This document shows positions 1 to 9,352 of a stretch of DNA of 47,896 nt, piece by piece. Position 1 is the stretch's first letter; each line of letters starts with the position of its first letter. Origin of the DNA: CF-13 sp036782775 (lineage in GTDB: Bacteria; Chloroflexota; Dormibacteria; CF-121); assembly GCA_036782775.1 (NCBI GenBank), contig DAIPYJ010000018.1, positions 1-47,896 of the forward strand, read 5' to 3'. Position numbers and translations under genes: made by a program. The notes under the pieces are model-generated. The model did no database searches, was not told the DNA's origin, and worked only from the letters and a program-made list of their open reading frames with translations.

Positions 1-166
1 CCGAAACAGCCGCGTCAATGCGCTCCCGGACTGTTTCCATCGAATCCTTGACCGTCTGGTAAATCTCCAAATCGGTCGGGCGCGAAGTGCTCTTCATCGC
101 GGTCGTGACCCATTGGCGAGTCGCGACGCGTGCGGTCTCAGCGGCTACATACGGCGACCAAGACAC
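1..166 (-). CDS. Partial hypothetical protein (3' end off the window)
   Basis: An open frame runs leftward off the window edge. It has an upstream in-frame TAG just before it and candidate starts at GTG 166 or ATG 97. From the ATG the visible residues begin MKSTSRPTDLEIYQTVKDSM and continue with an acidic/basic helical pattern. Neither start has a convincing Shine-Dalgarno sequence. No family is recognised from about 50 residues, so this rests only on an open frame at a contig edge. Confidence 0.35.
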   Translation of the reverse strand, partial: MSWSPYVAAETARVATRQWVTTAMKSTSRPTDLEIYQTVKDSMETVRERIDAAVS

Positions 167-332
167 ATTTAAAGTGCCAAACTATGCGCACGCAAGAAGA
201 GGGAGGCGGTAGGAGGAAAGAACTACGCCGCTGTCGACAAACGCAGTGGCACCTCTTTTGGGACTGCCAAGCGCTGAACCAATTGCAGGAGATCCCTCCC
301 GGAGCCTCGGCTTTGCAAGCCCCCCGTAGTCC

Positions 333-345
333 CCCAACCTCGGCT
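333..345 (+). repeat. 13-base direct repeat, left copy
   Basis: CCCAACCTCGGCT occurs here and again at 717-729 in the same orientation. The two copies bracket the small helix-turn-helix gene and its promoter. They could be the trace of an inserted segment or chance. No integrase or target-site evidence supports mobility. Confidence 0.35.
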
Positions 346-353
346 ATGCGTTG

Positions 354-620
354 TTATGCAGGCTGATCCCAGCGTTCATCGAGTGGGTCGCCTGGCAATA
401 AGGCAGCTCGCCGAAGACCCTCGAGGCGTCGAAGCGTCGCCTCGACCGAACGCTCAGAGACATAGTGATAGCCGTTATCAGGATCCTGATAAGACTCTAA
501 GCGTCCGGCTTTGATGCGACGCAAGATCGAATTGCGCGAGATGCCCAATCGCTTGGCCGCCTCCGAGATCGGAATGTAACTGAGATTTGTGGCCTTTGAG
601 GCTTCGGCTACTGGGGACAT
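354..620 (-). CDS. Small helix-turn-helix (excisionase/MerR-like) DNA-binding protein
   Basis: This is a probable DNA-binding regulator of about 88 residues. The segment ISEAAKRLGISRNSILRRIK is a typical helix-turn-helix of the excisionase/MerR-like class. It is followed by a short wing-like stretch (YQDPDNGYHYVSE), and a basic C-terminal helix (EATLRRLEGLRRAA) may serve in dimerisation. The frame is open from an ATG at 638, but that ATG lies directly against a good -10 box (639-644). The transcript would therefore start downstream of it, and the ATG at 620, preceded by a GAAGAAAG purine stretch, is the likelier start. A palindrome overlaps the -35 box, which suggests autoregulation. No integrase or phage gene is nearby, so an excisionase role is not supported by context. 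The target is unknown. Confidence 0.7.
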   Translation of the reverse strand: MSPVAEASKATNLSYIPISEAAKRLGISRNSILRRIKAGRLESYQDPDNGYHYVSERSVEATLRRLEGLRRAALLPGDPLDERWDQPA

Positions 621-638
621 TTTCTTTCTTCGCTGCAT

Positions 639-667
639 ATCTTAGCAAACTTGACCAAGCTGGTCAA
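639..667 (-). promoter_or_regulatory. Sigma-70-type promoter with overlapping palindromic operator
   Basis: On the minus strand the -35 box is TTGACC (662-667), the spacer is 17 bases and the -10 box is TAAGAT (639-644). The -35 box is one arm of a perfect inverted repeat, TTGACCA-3 bases-TGGTCAA (651-667). A dimeric regulator, plausibly the adjacent helix-turn-helix protein, could bind there and block polymerase. The promoter is seen in the sequence; autorepression is inferred. Confidence 0.65.
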
Positions 668-716
668 CCTTCCCAACCTGTTTAACGTTTCCATGACTAC
701 TTGCTGATCTTTGTGT

Positions 717-729
717 CCCAACCTCGGCT
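717..729 (+). repeat. 13-base direct repeat, right copy
   Basis: Second exact copy of CCCAACCTCGGCT, lying just beyond the 3' end of the anti-sigma gene. See the left copy at 333-345. Confidence 0.35.
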
Positions 730-744
730 TGAGCGTGCGTACCG

Positions 745-1536
745 CTAACCGATCGCCACTGGCAAATCGGCCATCAGCGTTTCGCCGTTGCTCTCGGTCC
801 AGGTCACCGTCAGCGTATAGCTGCCCGTGCGCGGATCCATCAGAGGCAGTCCGCTGATGGAGTCCGATGCGTGATATTCAAATCCGGCTGGGCTGGAAGG
901 TTGCAGCCGCGGCTGGCTCAGACGAACTCCGGAGCTGCCCCGGTGCAGCACTACCACCAGTTCGCTCGATGCGTCGCCGGTCGTTACGACGGTGAGGGCA
1001 AGCGTGCCGGTAGCCGGATAGGCGGCCCGGTCTGTCGAGATCTCGAGCGAACGGGACGGGTCTCTGGGATCGAGCACAATCACCCGGTTGCCTGCCACGC
1101 TCTTCCGGGCCTGGGCAAGGTCGGCGGGTCCAGCTAGGCCTCCTGTTACCGTGCCGGGCGCATAGCGTGCAGCGCCGTTGTTGTTGTTGGCATGCATCGC
1201 CACTCCCGACGCGGTGCTGGCACCGCCAGCAGGCAGATGGGTCAACCCAATACCGATCAGGACCACCGCGACCGCCGCGCTGCCGACCCAGCCGACCGGC
1301 GCCCAGCGCCAGGGCTGACGACGAGCTGGAACGTTCGCAAAGGACCGCGAGGGGCTTTCCATCGGCAGCCCACGGATGGCGTAGGCGGTTTGGCGGAGTC
1401 CGGCGAGTCGTTTCTGGCAGTCGACGCAGCCGGCGACATGTTCCGCAACCCGCGCCTGATCGTCCGGAGCCAGCTCGTTGTCGACGTAACTGGACAGCTC
1501 TTCGAGCGTCGGTTCGGTCCCCGGCCTACTCGGCAT
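745..1536 (-). CDS. Zinc-finger anti-sigma factor (membrane)
   Basis: This 263-residue protein has an N-terminal zinc-binding anti-sigma domain. The H-xxx-C-xx-C motif is visible at H33, C37 and C40 (HVAGCVDC). One transmembrane helix follows at about residues 81-100, then an extracytoplasmic domain rich in beta-strand-like sequence that probably senses an envelope signal. In the family the cytoplasmic domain holds the ECF sigma factor inactive until a signal or regulated proteolysis releases it. The gene overlaps the 3' end of the sigma gene by 11 bases, the normal arrangement for a cognate pair. The sensed signal cannot be read from the sequence. Confidence 0.88.
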   Translation of the reverse strand: MPSRPGTEPTLEELSSYVDNELAPDDQARVAEHVAGCVDCQKRLAGLRQTAYAIRGLPMESPSRSFANVPARRQPWRWAPVGWVGSAAVAVVLIGIGLTHLPAGGASTASGVAMHANNNNGAARYAPGTVTGGLAGPADLAQARKSVAGNRVIVLDPRDPSRSLEISTDRAAYPATGTLALTVVTTGDASSELVVVLHRGSSGVRLSQPRLQPSSPAGFEYHASDSISGLPLMDPRTGSYTLTVTWTESNGETLMADLPVAIG

Positions 1537-2113
1537 GGGCGTCCTCCCGGGGCGCGCTCGGAAAGAGATCCGGATGACGCGCCAGGGCTTCCTGAACGGC
1601 GGCGCGGGCGCGAGCGATGCGCGATTTGACCGTGCCCAGCGGGACGCGCAGCACGCCAGCGATTTCGTCGTAGCTCATGCCGTTCACGTCGCGGAGAATG
1701 ATCGCCATCCGCAGGTCGTGCTCGAGGGCGGCAATCGCCTCCCGCACCAGTCGATGCCGTTCGTTGATCTCGGCGCGTTCCTGTGGGTCGGCCGCCACCA
1801 GGCCCAGCGGGACGATGCGCGCCTGCTGGTCGTCTTCGGGCATCTCGCCGTAGCGCCGTCCCCGCCGAAAGTGGTCATAACAAAGATTGGCAGCGATCTG
1901 AAACAGCCAGGACTTGAAGGGCGCTTCGCGGAGGGTGCGAATCTTCGACCAGGCGCGTAAGAACGCCTCCTGGGTGATGTCGGCGGCGTCGTCGCGGCCA
2001 CCGACCATCCGCAGCGCCATGTTGTAAAGCGGGACCTGATATTGAACGATCAATTGGGAAAACGCCTCCTGATCGCCCCGGCGGGCCCGGCCCACCAGCT
2101 CGCGATCGTCCAC
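1526..2113 (-). CDS. ECF RNA polymerase sigma factor
   Basis: This 195-residue sigma-70 family ECF protein has region 2 at the N-terminus, including DITQEAFLRAWSKI, the part that recognises the -10 element and binds core polymerase. Region 4 at the C-terminus (MSYDEIAGVLRVPLGTVKSR) is the helix-turn-helix that reads the -35 element. There is no region 1 or 3, as usual for the class. The start is GTG at 2113. The cognate anti-sigma gene follows directly. A GGAAC-N16-CGTC motif upstream indicates autoregulation, and the same motif faces the opposite way in front of the large operon at 2334, which makes that operon a likely target. Confidence 0.93.
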   Translation of the reverse strand: MDDRELVGRARRGDQEAFSQLIVQYQVPLYNMALRMVGGRDDAADITQEAFLRAWSKIRTLREAPFKSWLFQIAANLCYDHFRRGRRYGEMPEDDQQARIVPLGLVAADPQERAEINERHRLVREAIAALEHDLRMAIILRDVNGMSYDEIAGVLRVPLGTVKSRIARARAAVQEALARHPDLFPSAPREDAHAE

Positions 2114-2132
2114 TCAGCAGTTCCAGCCTTTT

Positions 2133-2157
2133 GACGGAATCATTGCTAATAAGTTCC
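2133..2157 (-). promoter_or_regulatory. ECF-type promoter of the sigma gene
   Basis: On the minus strand GGAAC (2153-2157) and CGTC (2133-2136) are separated by exactly 16 bases, the classical ECF -35/-10 layout. The GTG start of the sigma gene lies 20 bases downstream. This is expected for an autoregulated ECF factor. It was identified by eye and not tested. Confidence 0.65.
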
Positions 2158-2190
2158 CAACGAACGCACTTGGATATACTCGCCCAGCAC

Positions 2191-2273
2191 GCCGGAGTGT
2201 CGGAATGGTAGACGAGGGCGCCTCAAAAGCGCCTGGGCGTAAGTCCGTGTGGGTTCGAGTCCCTCCTCCGGCA
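2191..2273 (+). tRNA. tRNA-Leu (anticodon CAA)
   Basis: This folds as a class II tRNA of 83 bases. The acceptor stem GCCGGAG pairs with CTCCGGC, followed by discriminator A. The D-arm has a short TCG/CGA stem around GGAATGGTAGA. The anticodon stem GGCGC/GCGCC holds loop CTCAAAA, giving anticodon CAA, which reads UUG. A long variable arm (GGGC-GTAA-GTCC) is typical of leucine tRNAs. The T-loop is TTCGAGT, with one T-T mismatch in its stem. The 3' CCA is not encoded. A TATACT at 2175-2180 may be its -10 box. Confidence 0.95.
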
Positions 2274-2296
2274 GGCTGCCACTCTCCGTCCAGACC

Positions 2297-2321
2297 GGAA
2301 CTTTTCGCCGGATGCGGCGTC
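2297..2321 (+). promoter_or_regulatory. ECF-type promoter of the MoxR/VWA operon
   Basis: GGAAC (2297-2301), a spacer of 16 bases, then CGTC (2318-2321) repeats the motif in front of the ECF sigma gene, including the extended GGAACTT. A start site about seven bases downstream would leave only a few bases before the ATG at 2334, giving a nearly leaderless message. The spacing match is seen directly; control by the neighbouring sigma factor is inferred. Confidence 0.6.
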
Positions 2322-2333
2322 ATATTCAGGTAG

Positions 2334-4754
2334 ATGCGGCTCCGCTTCCGCCTGCCTGCCCGCCTGGCGCTCGCCGGCATCGTGGCCGCCGCCGCGCTTC
2401 CGCTCTTCTCGGTCGCGGCCAACGCCGCCTCAGGCATCAGCCTGACAGTCCATGCCGGCTACCACGACGTCATCAAGCCGGGCCAATGGATGCCGGTCAC
2501 GATCGACGCGCAGAACAGCGGGGCCGGCGTCGATGCGACTTTGCAAGTGCAGGAATCGCTCAACGCCCAGCCCGGCGTGACGGGTCTGACCCTCTACCAG
2601 GAACCGATCAGCCTCGCCACCGGGGCGAAGAAACGTGTTCGCGTTTACGTCGAGATCGACAATCCCGGAGCAACGGTGACAGCACGAATCGTGCAGGCGG
2701 GACGCGTCCTTGCATCCAGCGACTCGCTGTCCGGCGGCACCACCACCTATCTCATTGGCGTCCTCTCGGACCAGACGACCACCCTGGATGATTTCGCCGC
2801 GGTGCACCCGGCGACGATCTCGGCCCGGGTGGTCCACCTGAGCGCCGACGAGTTGCCCGATGTGGCGATTCCCCTGCGTGCCTTCGACATCCTCGTCATC
2901 GACGACTTTGCCAGCGACAGCCTGACCGCGGCCCAGCGCTCGGCGCTGACCGACTTCGTCAGCGCCGGCGGCAACCTGCTCCTCGGCACGGGGGCCGCCT
3001 GGCATAAGACGCTCGCGGGACTACCGGCGTCGCTGTTGCCAATGGCTGTTAACGGCACGACGGTCATGGACAGCAACACCATGGGCGGTTCGGCAGTCGA
3101 GGTCGCCAGCGGCTCCCTGACAAACGGACAGCCATGGCTGACCGATGGGGCCCAGCCCTTGCTGATCGATCGGTCGGTCGGCTCCGGAACGGTGACCCTG
3201 GCCACGTTCGACTGGAACCAGCAACCGGTCGCGATCAGCAGCGACTTCCATGGCGTCCTGCGGCAGGTGCTCTCGCGCGCCATCTTCGATGCCGGCGGCG
3301 GTGGTCAGAACCTAACGCAGCTGGGCGGCGGCGCTCCTGGTCCATTCGCAACGGGAAGCCAGCCGTCGGTCTCCACCCGCAGCGGATCACTGACCCCTCA
3401 GCTTGCCGACCTCCCGGGGCTCGACCTGCCCTCGCTCCAGCTCACGGGCGCCCTTGTCATCCTCTACGTTCTTCTCGTCGGACCCATCAACTACCTGGTG
3501 CTTGGTAGGCTGCACCGGCGCGCGCTGGCATGGGTCACGATTCCGGTGATTGCAATCATTGCCGCGGGTGGCGCCTACGGCACAGGGGTGATCACCAAAG
3601 GACGATCGGTCCAGATCAACCAGGTTGCGATCCTGCACCTGCAACCCGGTACCGATCGCGCCTACCAGGAGACCTACACCGGGGTCATCCCACCCAGTCG
3701 GGGCGATTACGTCGCGACCGTATGGGGAGAGGGACTCCTGATCAGCCCGATCATCAACACCTACGGCCCCGGTCCGAGTGGTGGCGGCGGCCTTCAGGTC
3801 GACCTGGCGCACAACGCCGTGACCCTGACCCGCATGACGGCCTTCTCGCTGGGCGGCTTCGCCACCGAGGAGATGACGAGCGCCCCGCAGATCAGCGGCC
3901 AACTGCGCCTGGTCAATGGGATCCTGGCCGGCACGATTCAAAATCATTCGACGCTGACTTTTACCGACGGCGTCCTGATCGCCGGTGACAGTTATCAACT
4001 CTTCGGCGAGCTGAAGCCGGGCGCGAGCGCCAGCGTCGGCCTGGTGCCGAAGTCCTCCAATCCGTTTGGCCAGCCGCTGTTTACCCGGATTTACACCAAC
4101 AGCCAGTACGGCCCCGTGAACGGCAATGCCAACGCCACCCGCGAATCGACCACCAAGTCGCAGGTGCTCTCGCTGCTGCCGACCGGCGGCAGCTTCAAAG
4201 GGACGGCCAACTACGCCAACCCAATCCTGGTCGCCTGGACGCATCAATCGTTCCAGGGCGTGACCGTCGAGGGGTCGCACCCTCGGTCGACCGCATTGAC
4301 GGCGGTGGTGGTGTCGCTGCCGGTCAACCAGATTGGAACCGGGACGTTGCCGGCCGGCGTCGTCAACTCGCGCATCGTGGACGTCGTGGGGGACAGCCAG
4401 GGCAGCGGACCACCCGGCATGCTTGTGCTCCAGAATGGCAGCGTCACGTTCGAATTCACGCCCCCCTTGGCCGCGGGAACCCATCTGACCGGTCCCTCGA
4501 TCACCTCCCAGAACCCGTTCAGCGCGAAGTTCACGGGACCGCCCGGATCGGCGACCACCATCCAGGGCGTCACCGCCCAGGTCTGGAACTGGCAGACGTC
4601 CACCTGGTCAGACATCAACTACCAGGACAACGGCACGACGGCGCTCCCGGACAGCGCCGTCGATCCCACAACCGGCACGATCAGGGTTCGCGTCAGAACC
4701 AACAACGGCGGTTTCCTGGCCGGATCCTTGACGCTATCGGGGACGGTCCAATGA
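2334..4754 (+). CDS. Secreted/membrane protein heading the MoxR-VWA operon
   Basis: This 806-residue protein has a cleavable-looking signal sequence (residues 1-32: basic start, hydrophobic core, ANAAS end). A large extracytoplasmic N-terminal region follows, then two membrane helices at about 366-415 with a basic loop (GRLHRRALAW), then a second large beta-rich extracytoplasmic region. The early part (FDILVIDDFASDSLTAAQR, then a glycine-rich GGNLLLGTGA) resembles the glutamine-amidotransferase-like fold found in membrane proteins of DUF58/VWA operons, but no catalytic triad is claimed. It overlaps the ABC ATPase gene by ATGA. It probably works at the cell envelope with the exporter and VWA proteins. 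Exact function is unknown. Confidence 0.75.
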   Translation: MRLRFRLPARLALAGIVAAAALPLFSVAANAASGISLTVHAGYHDVIKPGQWMPVTIDAQNSGAGVDATLQVQESLNAQPGVTGLTLYQEPISLATGAKKRVRVYVEIDNPGATVTARIVQAGRVLASSDSLSGGTTTYLIGVLSDQTTTLDDFAAVHPATISARVVHLSADELPDVAIPLRAFDILVIDDFASDSLTAAQRSALTDFVSAGGNLLLGTGAAWHKTLAGLPASLLPMAVNGTTVMDSNTMGGSAVEVASGSLTNGQPWLTDGAQPLLIDRSVGSGTVTLATFDWNQQPVAISSDFHGVLRQVLSRAIFDAGGGGQNLTQLGGGAPGPFATGSQPSVSTRSGSLTPQLADLPGLDLPSLQLTGALVILYVLLVGPINYLVLGRLHRRALAWVTIPVIAIIAAGGAYGTGVITKGRSVQINQVAILHLQPGTDRAYQETYTGVIPPSRGDYVATVWGEGLLISPIINTYGPGPSGGGGLQVDLAHNAVTLTRMTAFSLGGFATEEMTSAPQISGQLRLVNGILAGTIQNHSTLTFTDGVLIAGDSYQLFGELKPGASASVGLVPKSSNPFGQPLFTRIYTNSQYGPVNGNANATRESTTKSQVLSLLPTGGSFKGTANYANPILVAWTHQSFQGVTVEGSHPRSTALTAVVVSLPVNQIGTGTLPAGVVNSRIVDVVGDSQGSGPPGMLVLQNGSVTFEFTPPLAAGTHLTGPSITSQNPFSAKFTGPPGSATTIQGVTAQVWNWQTSTWSDINYQDNGTTALPDSAVDPTTGTIRVRVRTNNGGFLAGSLTLSGTVQ

Positions 4755-5677
4755 TCGCGGTCGAAGGGCTGACCAAGGTCTACGGCCGGCGCACGGCGCT
4801 CGATGCGGTCTCCTTCGAGGTGCCGAAGGGCGAGATCTTCGGCTTCGTCGGGCCCAACGGCGCCGGGAAGACGACCACCATCCGCATCCTCGCCGCCCTG
4901 CTCGACCCGACCGCCGGACGTGCCTTCATCGATGGCGCCGACGTCGTGCAGCATCCCGACCGTGTTCACGACCGCCTCGGCTACATGCCGGACTTCTTCG
5001 GCGTCTACGACCAGCTCACCGCCGGCGAGTACCTCGATTTCTACGCCGCCTGCTACCGTCAGCCGAAGGCACGCCGGCAGAAGATCGCGAGCGACCTGCT
5101 CGAGCTGGTGGGCCTGGCCGACCGTCAGGACCAGTCGGTCGACACGCTGTCGCGCGGCATGAAGCAGCGGCTCTGTTTGGCTCGCGCCCTGGTGCACGAT
5201 CCCGCCGTCCTGCTGCTTGATGAGCCCGCTTCGGGGCTCGACCCGCGGGCCCGCGTCGAGATGCGCGAGATCCTCAAGGAGCTGCAGCAGATGGGCAAGA
5301 CGATCGTGATCTCGAGCCACATCCTCCCCGAGCTCACCGAGCTCTGCACCATGATCGGGATCATCGACCAGGGCCAGATGCGCGCCACCGGCCCGGTCCA
5401 GGAGGTCATCCAGAAGCTCACCGCCGGCCGTCGCCTCCGAATTTCCGTGCTTGGGAGACGTGACGACGCGGTCTCGATCCTCAAGGGCCTCGCCTCGGTA
5501 CGCGAGGTCGACGTCAGCAACGGCTCGCTCGAGGCCGGCTTCGAAGGCGATGAAGCGACCGCCGCGAGCATCCTGCAGGCGCTGATCGCGGGAGGCATCC
5601 AGGTTTCCGGGTTCACCCAGCTCGAAGCTGGCCTGGAGGCGGCGTTTCTCCGCGCCACCAAAGAGGGCATCGGATGA
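4751..5677 (+). CDS. ABC transporter ATP-binding protein
   Basis: This 308-residue ABC ATPase has Walker A GPNGAGKT at residues 34-41, signature LSRGMKQR, Walker B VLLLDEPASGLDP and a switch histidine in SSHILPEL. The C-terminal 80 or so residues form the extra domain common in ABC-2 exporter ATPases of the CcmA/NatA type. It should energise the permease encoded next, with which it overlaps by ATGA. The substrate is not evident. In related operons such exporters sit beside gliding or envelope proteins, but no such link can be shown here. Confidence 0.93.
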   Translation: MIAVEGLTKVYGRRTALDAVSFEVPKGEIFGFVGPNGAGKTTTIRILAALLDPTAGRAFIDGADVVQHPDRVHDRLGYMPDFFGVYDQLTAGEYLDFYAACYRQPKARRQKIASDLLELVGLADRQDQSVDTLSRGMKQRLCLARALVHDPAVLLLDEPASGLDPRARVEMREILKELQQMGKTIVISSHILPELTELCTMIGIIDQGQMRATGPVQEVIQKLTAGRRLRISVLGRRDDAVSILKGLASVREVDVSNGSLEAGFEGDEATAASILQALIAGGIQVSGFTQLEAGLEAAFLRATKEGIG

Positions 5678-6762
5678 GCCCGGTGACTATGGCCCTCTGG
5701 AACCCGATCGTCGCCAAGGAATATCGCTCGCGGATGCGGACCTGGCGCTCGCCGATCGCAATCACGGTCTACATCCTCCTGCTGGGCGGCCTGGGCTGGG
5801 CGATCTTCAGCGCCGAGGCCTCTTCGGCGCAGAACTCGCTCAATCCGGGGCAAGCCGCGAACTTCGGGCAGAGTCTCTTTCTCTGGCTGATCATCTTCCA
5901 GATGGTGCTGCTCGCCTTCATCACGCCGGCGTTGACGGCTGGGACGATCAGCAGCGAGCGCGAGCACCAGACGATCGATTTGCTCTTCGTCACCCGGCTC
6001 CCCTCCTTCTCGATTCTCTGGGGCAAGCTGCTCGCCTCGATGTCCTTCGCCTTCCTCTTGCTGCTGCTCTCGGTGCCGATCTTCAGCCTCGTCTTTCTCT
6101 TCGGTGGCATCGAGCTCGATCAGCTGCTCAGTGCCTTCCTCGTGACCGCGGTCGCCGCCCTGACGCTGGGCATCCTCGGGCTAGCCTGCTCGACCGCGTT
6201 TGCGCGAACCCTGCCGGCCACCGTCGCCGCCTATGGCGCCGCGTTCATCCTGCTCGCGGGCAGCTTTCTCTACGGCCTGCTTTTCCCCAGCAACATCGAC
6301 CTGCAGAACGCGGGCAGGCCCGTGGCCCCACCGGCGATCACCTACCTGAGCCCGGTGATCCCGCTGATCACGATTGGGATGAACCAGTCAGTCGGCGGCT
6401 ACGGCGTGCGCAACGGCCCATTCGTCGGCGGAGGTGGTTACAGCTGCGGCAGCAGCAATGGCGCGCCGCAGGTCTGCTATGCCATCGGTCCCAACGGGGC
6501 GCCCGTCGGCAAAGGCTTCGTTGGCGGCCCGCCGAGCGTGGTGCAGTCGAGCGGCACAACGATTCCAAGCGGGCTCTTCGCCGGCTGGCAGTACTGGCAG
6601 GCGAGCGTCGTCGAGTGGCTCATCGTGTGCCTGATCGCGTTGCTGATCAGCGCCTTCCTGCTGCCGCCGATGCGACGCCTTCCCTGGCAGCGGCGCACGT
6701 TCGCCAGACAAATCTCCGTCCCCCCTGCGGGGAGGGTCGGGGAGGGGGTTGGTAACCCATGA
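5674..6762 (+). CDS. ABC-2 type exporter permease
   Basis: This 362-residue integral membrane protein has about six hydrophobic helices. The N-terminal WNPIVAKEYRSRMRTWRSP before the first helix is typical of ABC-2 permeases. A long non-membrane segment rich in Gly, Asn and Ser lies near residues 230-300, before the last helix. It partners the ATPase upstream (ATGA overlap) and overlaps the next gene in the same way. The last residues (PPAGRVGEGVGNP) are encoded by a dispersed palindromic repeat (6718-6752), so the native C-terminus has probably been replaced or extended by that repeat. Confidence 0.88.
   Translation: MSPVTMALWNPIVAKEYRSRMRTWRSPIAITVYILLLGGLGWAIFSAEASSAQNSLNPGQAANFGQSLFLWLIIFQMVLLAFITPALTAGTISSEREHQTIDLLFVTRLPSFSILWGKLLASMSFAFLLLLLSVPIFSLVFLFGGIELDQLLSAFLVTAVAALTLGILGLACSTAFARTLPATVAAYGAAFILLAGSFLYGLLFPSNIDLQNAGRPVAPPAITYLSPVIPLITIGMNQSVGGYGVRNGPFVGGGGYSCGSSNGAPQVCYAIGPNGAPVGKGFVGGPPSVVQSSGTTIPSGLFAGWQYWQASVVEWLIVCLIALLISAFLLPPMRRLPWQRRTFARQISVPPAGRVGEGVGNP
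6718..6752 (+). repeat. C/G-rich palindromic repeat, copy A
   Basis: A CCCC-CTGC-GGGG hairpin is followed by a G-rich tail (GAGGGTCGGGGAGGGGGTTGG). It resembles copies B (38645-38685) and C (40675-40709), always in the same orientation on the plus strand and always at a gene end. Here it encodes the last residues of the permease. Confidence 0.55.
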
Positions 6763-8350
6763 GCTCGCTGGATCAAGTCGTCCGCGAGCTGCGCGCCGCG
6801 GCCTCGCGAACCCGCGCCGCTGAATTCGGCGTGCATGGGCTTGCTGGCGCCTTGCTCTGGGTGACCGGCGTGCTGCTCCTCGCCCGTGTCATCATCGTCG
6901 AGGCGCGCACTGAAGTTGCACTCGTCGGCGTGGCGCTGGCCGCGTTGATCGCCGCCGCGGCCTGGATCTTCTTGCGCCCAACCGCGAGTGTCCTGATGGC
7001 GATCGCCGACCTACGGCTCGGACTCAAGGAGCGGCTGTCCACGGCATGGGAACGTCGCGACCAGCAGGGGCCCATGGACCCCGCGCTCCGGCAGGACGCG
7101 CTGACCCGAGCCTCGAGCACGCGGCTCGGAAACGCCTTTCCGTTACGCGTCAACCGCGGCGAGGCGTCGCTGATCGCGATCCTCGCGATCTTTGCGCTGG
7201 CCCTCTCGATCCTGCCAAATCCGATGGACCAGATGCTGGCGCGACATCGCGCTGACCAGGCGAGCCAGGCGCGCGCGGCGAAGGCAGTTGCCGCCGCCAA
7301 AAAGAAAGTGTCAACCGCTAGCAGTCCGTCGCCGAAGGACGCGCAGGTCGAAAAGATCCTGCAGGACACGCAGGCGAAGATCCAGCAGGCGGGCAGTCCT
7401 CGCCAGGCGCTCGAATCGATCACGCCCGCGGAGCAGCAGCTGCAGCGGCTCAGCGATCCGGGCACGCCGGCCCTCAGCAGCAGCGCTCAGAACCTCGCCA
7501 ATGCGCTCAGCGGCACGGATGCCGGTCGGACGGCAGCACAAGCGATCAGCCAGAGCCCGTCGCAGGGGGCGCAGGCGCTCCGCAACCTCGGCTCGCAACT
7601 GCAGAACCTGACGCCACAGCAGCGCCAGCAGTTGGCGCAAGCGCTGGCCAAGGCGGCGCAGCAGGCGCAGAACAGCCAGATGCGCGACTCGCTCAACCAG
7701 GCGTCGTCCGCGCTGCAGAGCGGCGACACGGCCTCGGCACAGCAAGCCCTGAATGACGTCGCGAGTCAGCTCGATTCGCTCCAGCAACAGGAGAACACCG
7801 ACCAGGCGGTCGCGTCGGCGATCAACGGCCTCGAGTCGGCCCGCCAGGAACTGGCCTCGCAGGCCGACCGCGACGCTAGCGGGCAGAACGCGCAGGCCTC
7901 CGCGAGCGCAGCGGCCTCAGCGGGAGCGAGCGCCGCGGCGAGTGGCAGCGGCAATTCAAACGGAAACGGAAATGGCAGTGGCAACGGGACCGGAAATGGA
8001 AACGGCACAGGCACGGGCACGGGCTCGGGCAACGGAAGCGGTACCGGATCCGGCGGAAGCGGTGGGACTGGCGGCACCGGGTCCCAGGGATCCGGTTCCG
8101 GCTCGGGAGCGGGCGCGAATAGCACCGAACGCCTCTACGTGCCGGGACAGCCGGTTCCCGGTCAGTCTGAAAACGACCCAACGCCGCTGGGTCCCGGTCA
8201 AGACGTGCCGCTCACCCCTTACAACCAGGTCATCCAGGGCTACCAGCAGGCCGCGAAGGACGCCACCGACCAGAGCCTGATCCCCGGCAGTGAACGGGAT
8301 CTCATCCGTGAATATTTCTCGCAGCTGGGCGAGCCAAAGCAGGGAGCATC

Positions 8351-8354
<4 letters not shown>
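6759..8354 (+). CDS. Membrane-anchored coiled-coil protein with Gly/Asn/Ser-rich linker
   Basis: This 531-residue protein of unknown biochemical role has two adjacent membrane helices (about 28-48 and 50-72) and a third near 138-152. A long Gln/Ala-rich helical, probably coiled-coil, region spans about 160-370. A low-complexity linker of Gly with Asn, Ser and Thr covers about 400-450. A conserved-looking tail contains VPLTPYNQVIQGYQQAA and LIPGSERDLIREYFSQL. Tails of this form occur in membrane proteins encoded beside MoxR and DUF58 genes in high-GC bacteria. It overlaps both neighbours by ATGA, so it is made in step with the exporter and MoxR. It may be a scaffold in the envelope, which is inference. 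Confidence 0.7.
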
Positions 8355-9349
<995 letters not shown>

Positions 9350-9352
9350 CGG

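Noticed and set aside
130..366. 78-residue plus-strand frame at the left end
   Set aside because: Low-complexity composition, no ribosome-binding site, and it runs into the 3' end of the helix-turn-helix gene. It reads like non-coding sequence.
7960..8110. GC-rich short repeats, checked as a CRISPR or tandem array
   Set aside because: They are irregular codon repeats for a Gly/Asn/Ser/Thr linker inside one open frame, with no spacers.
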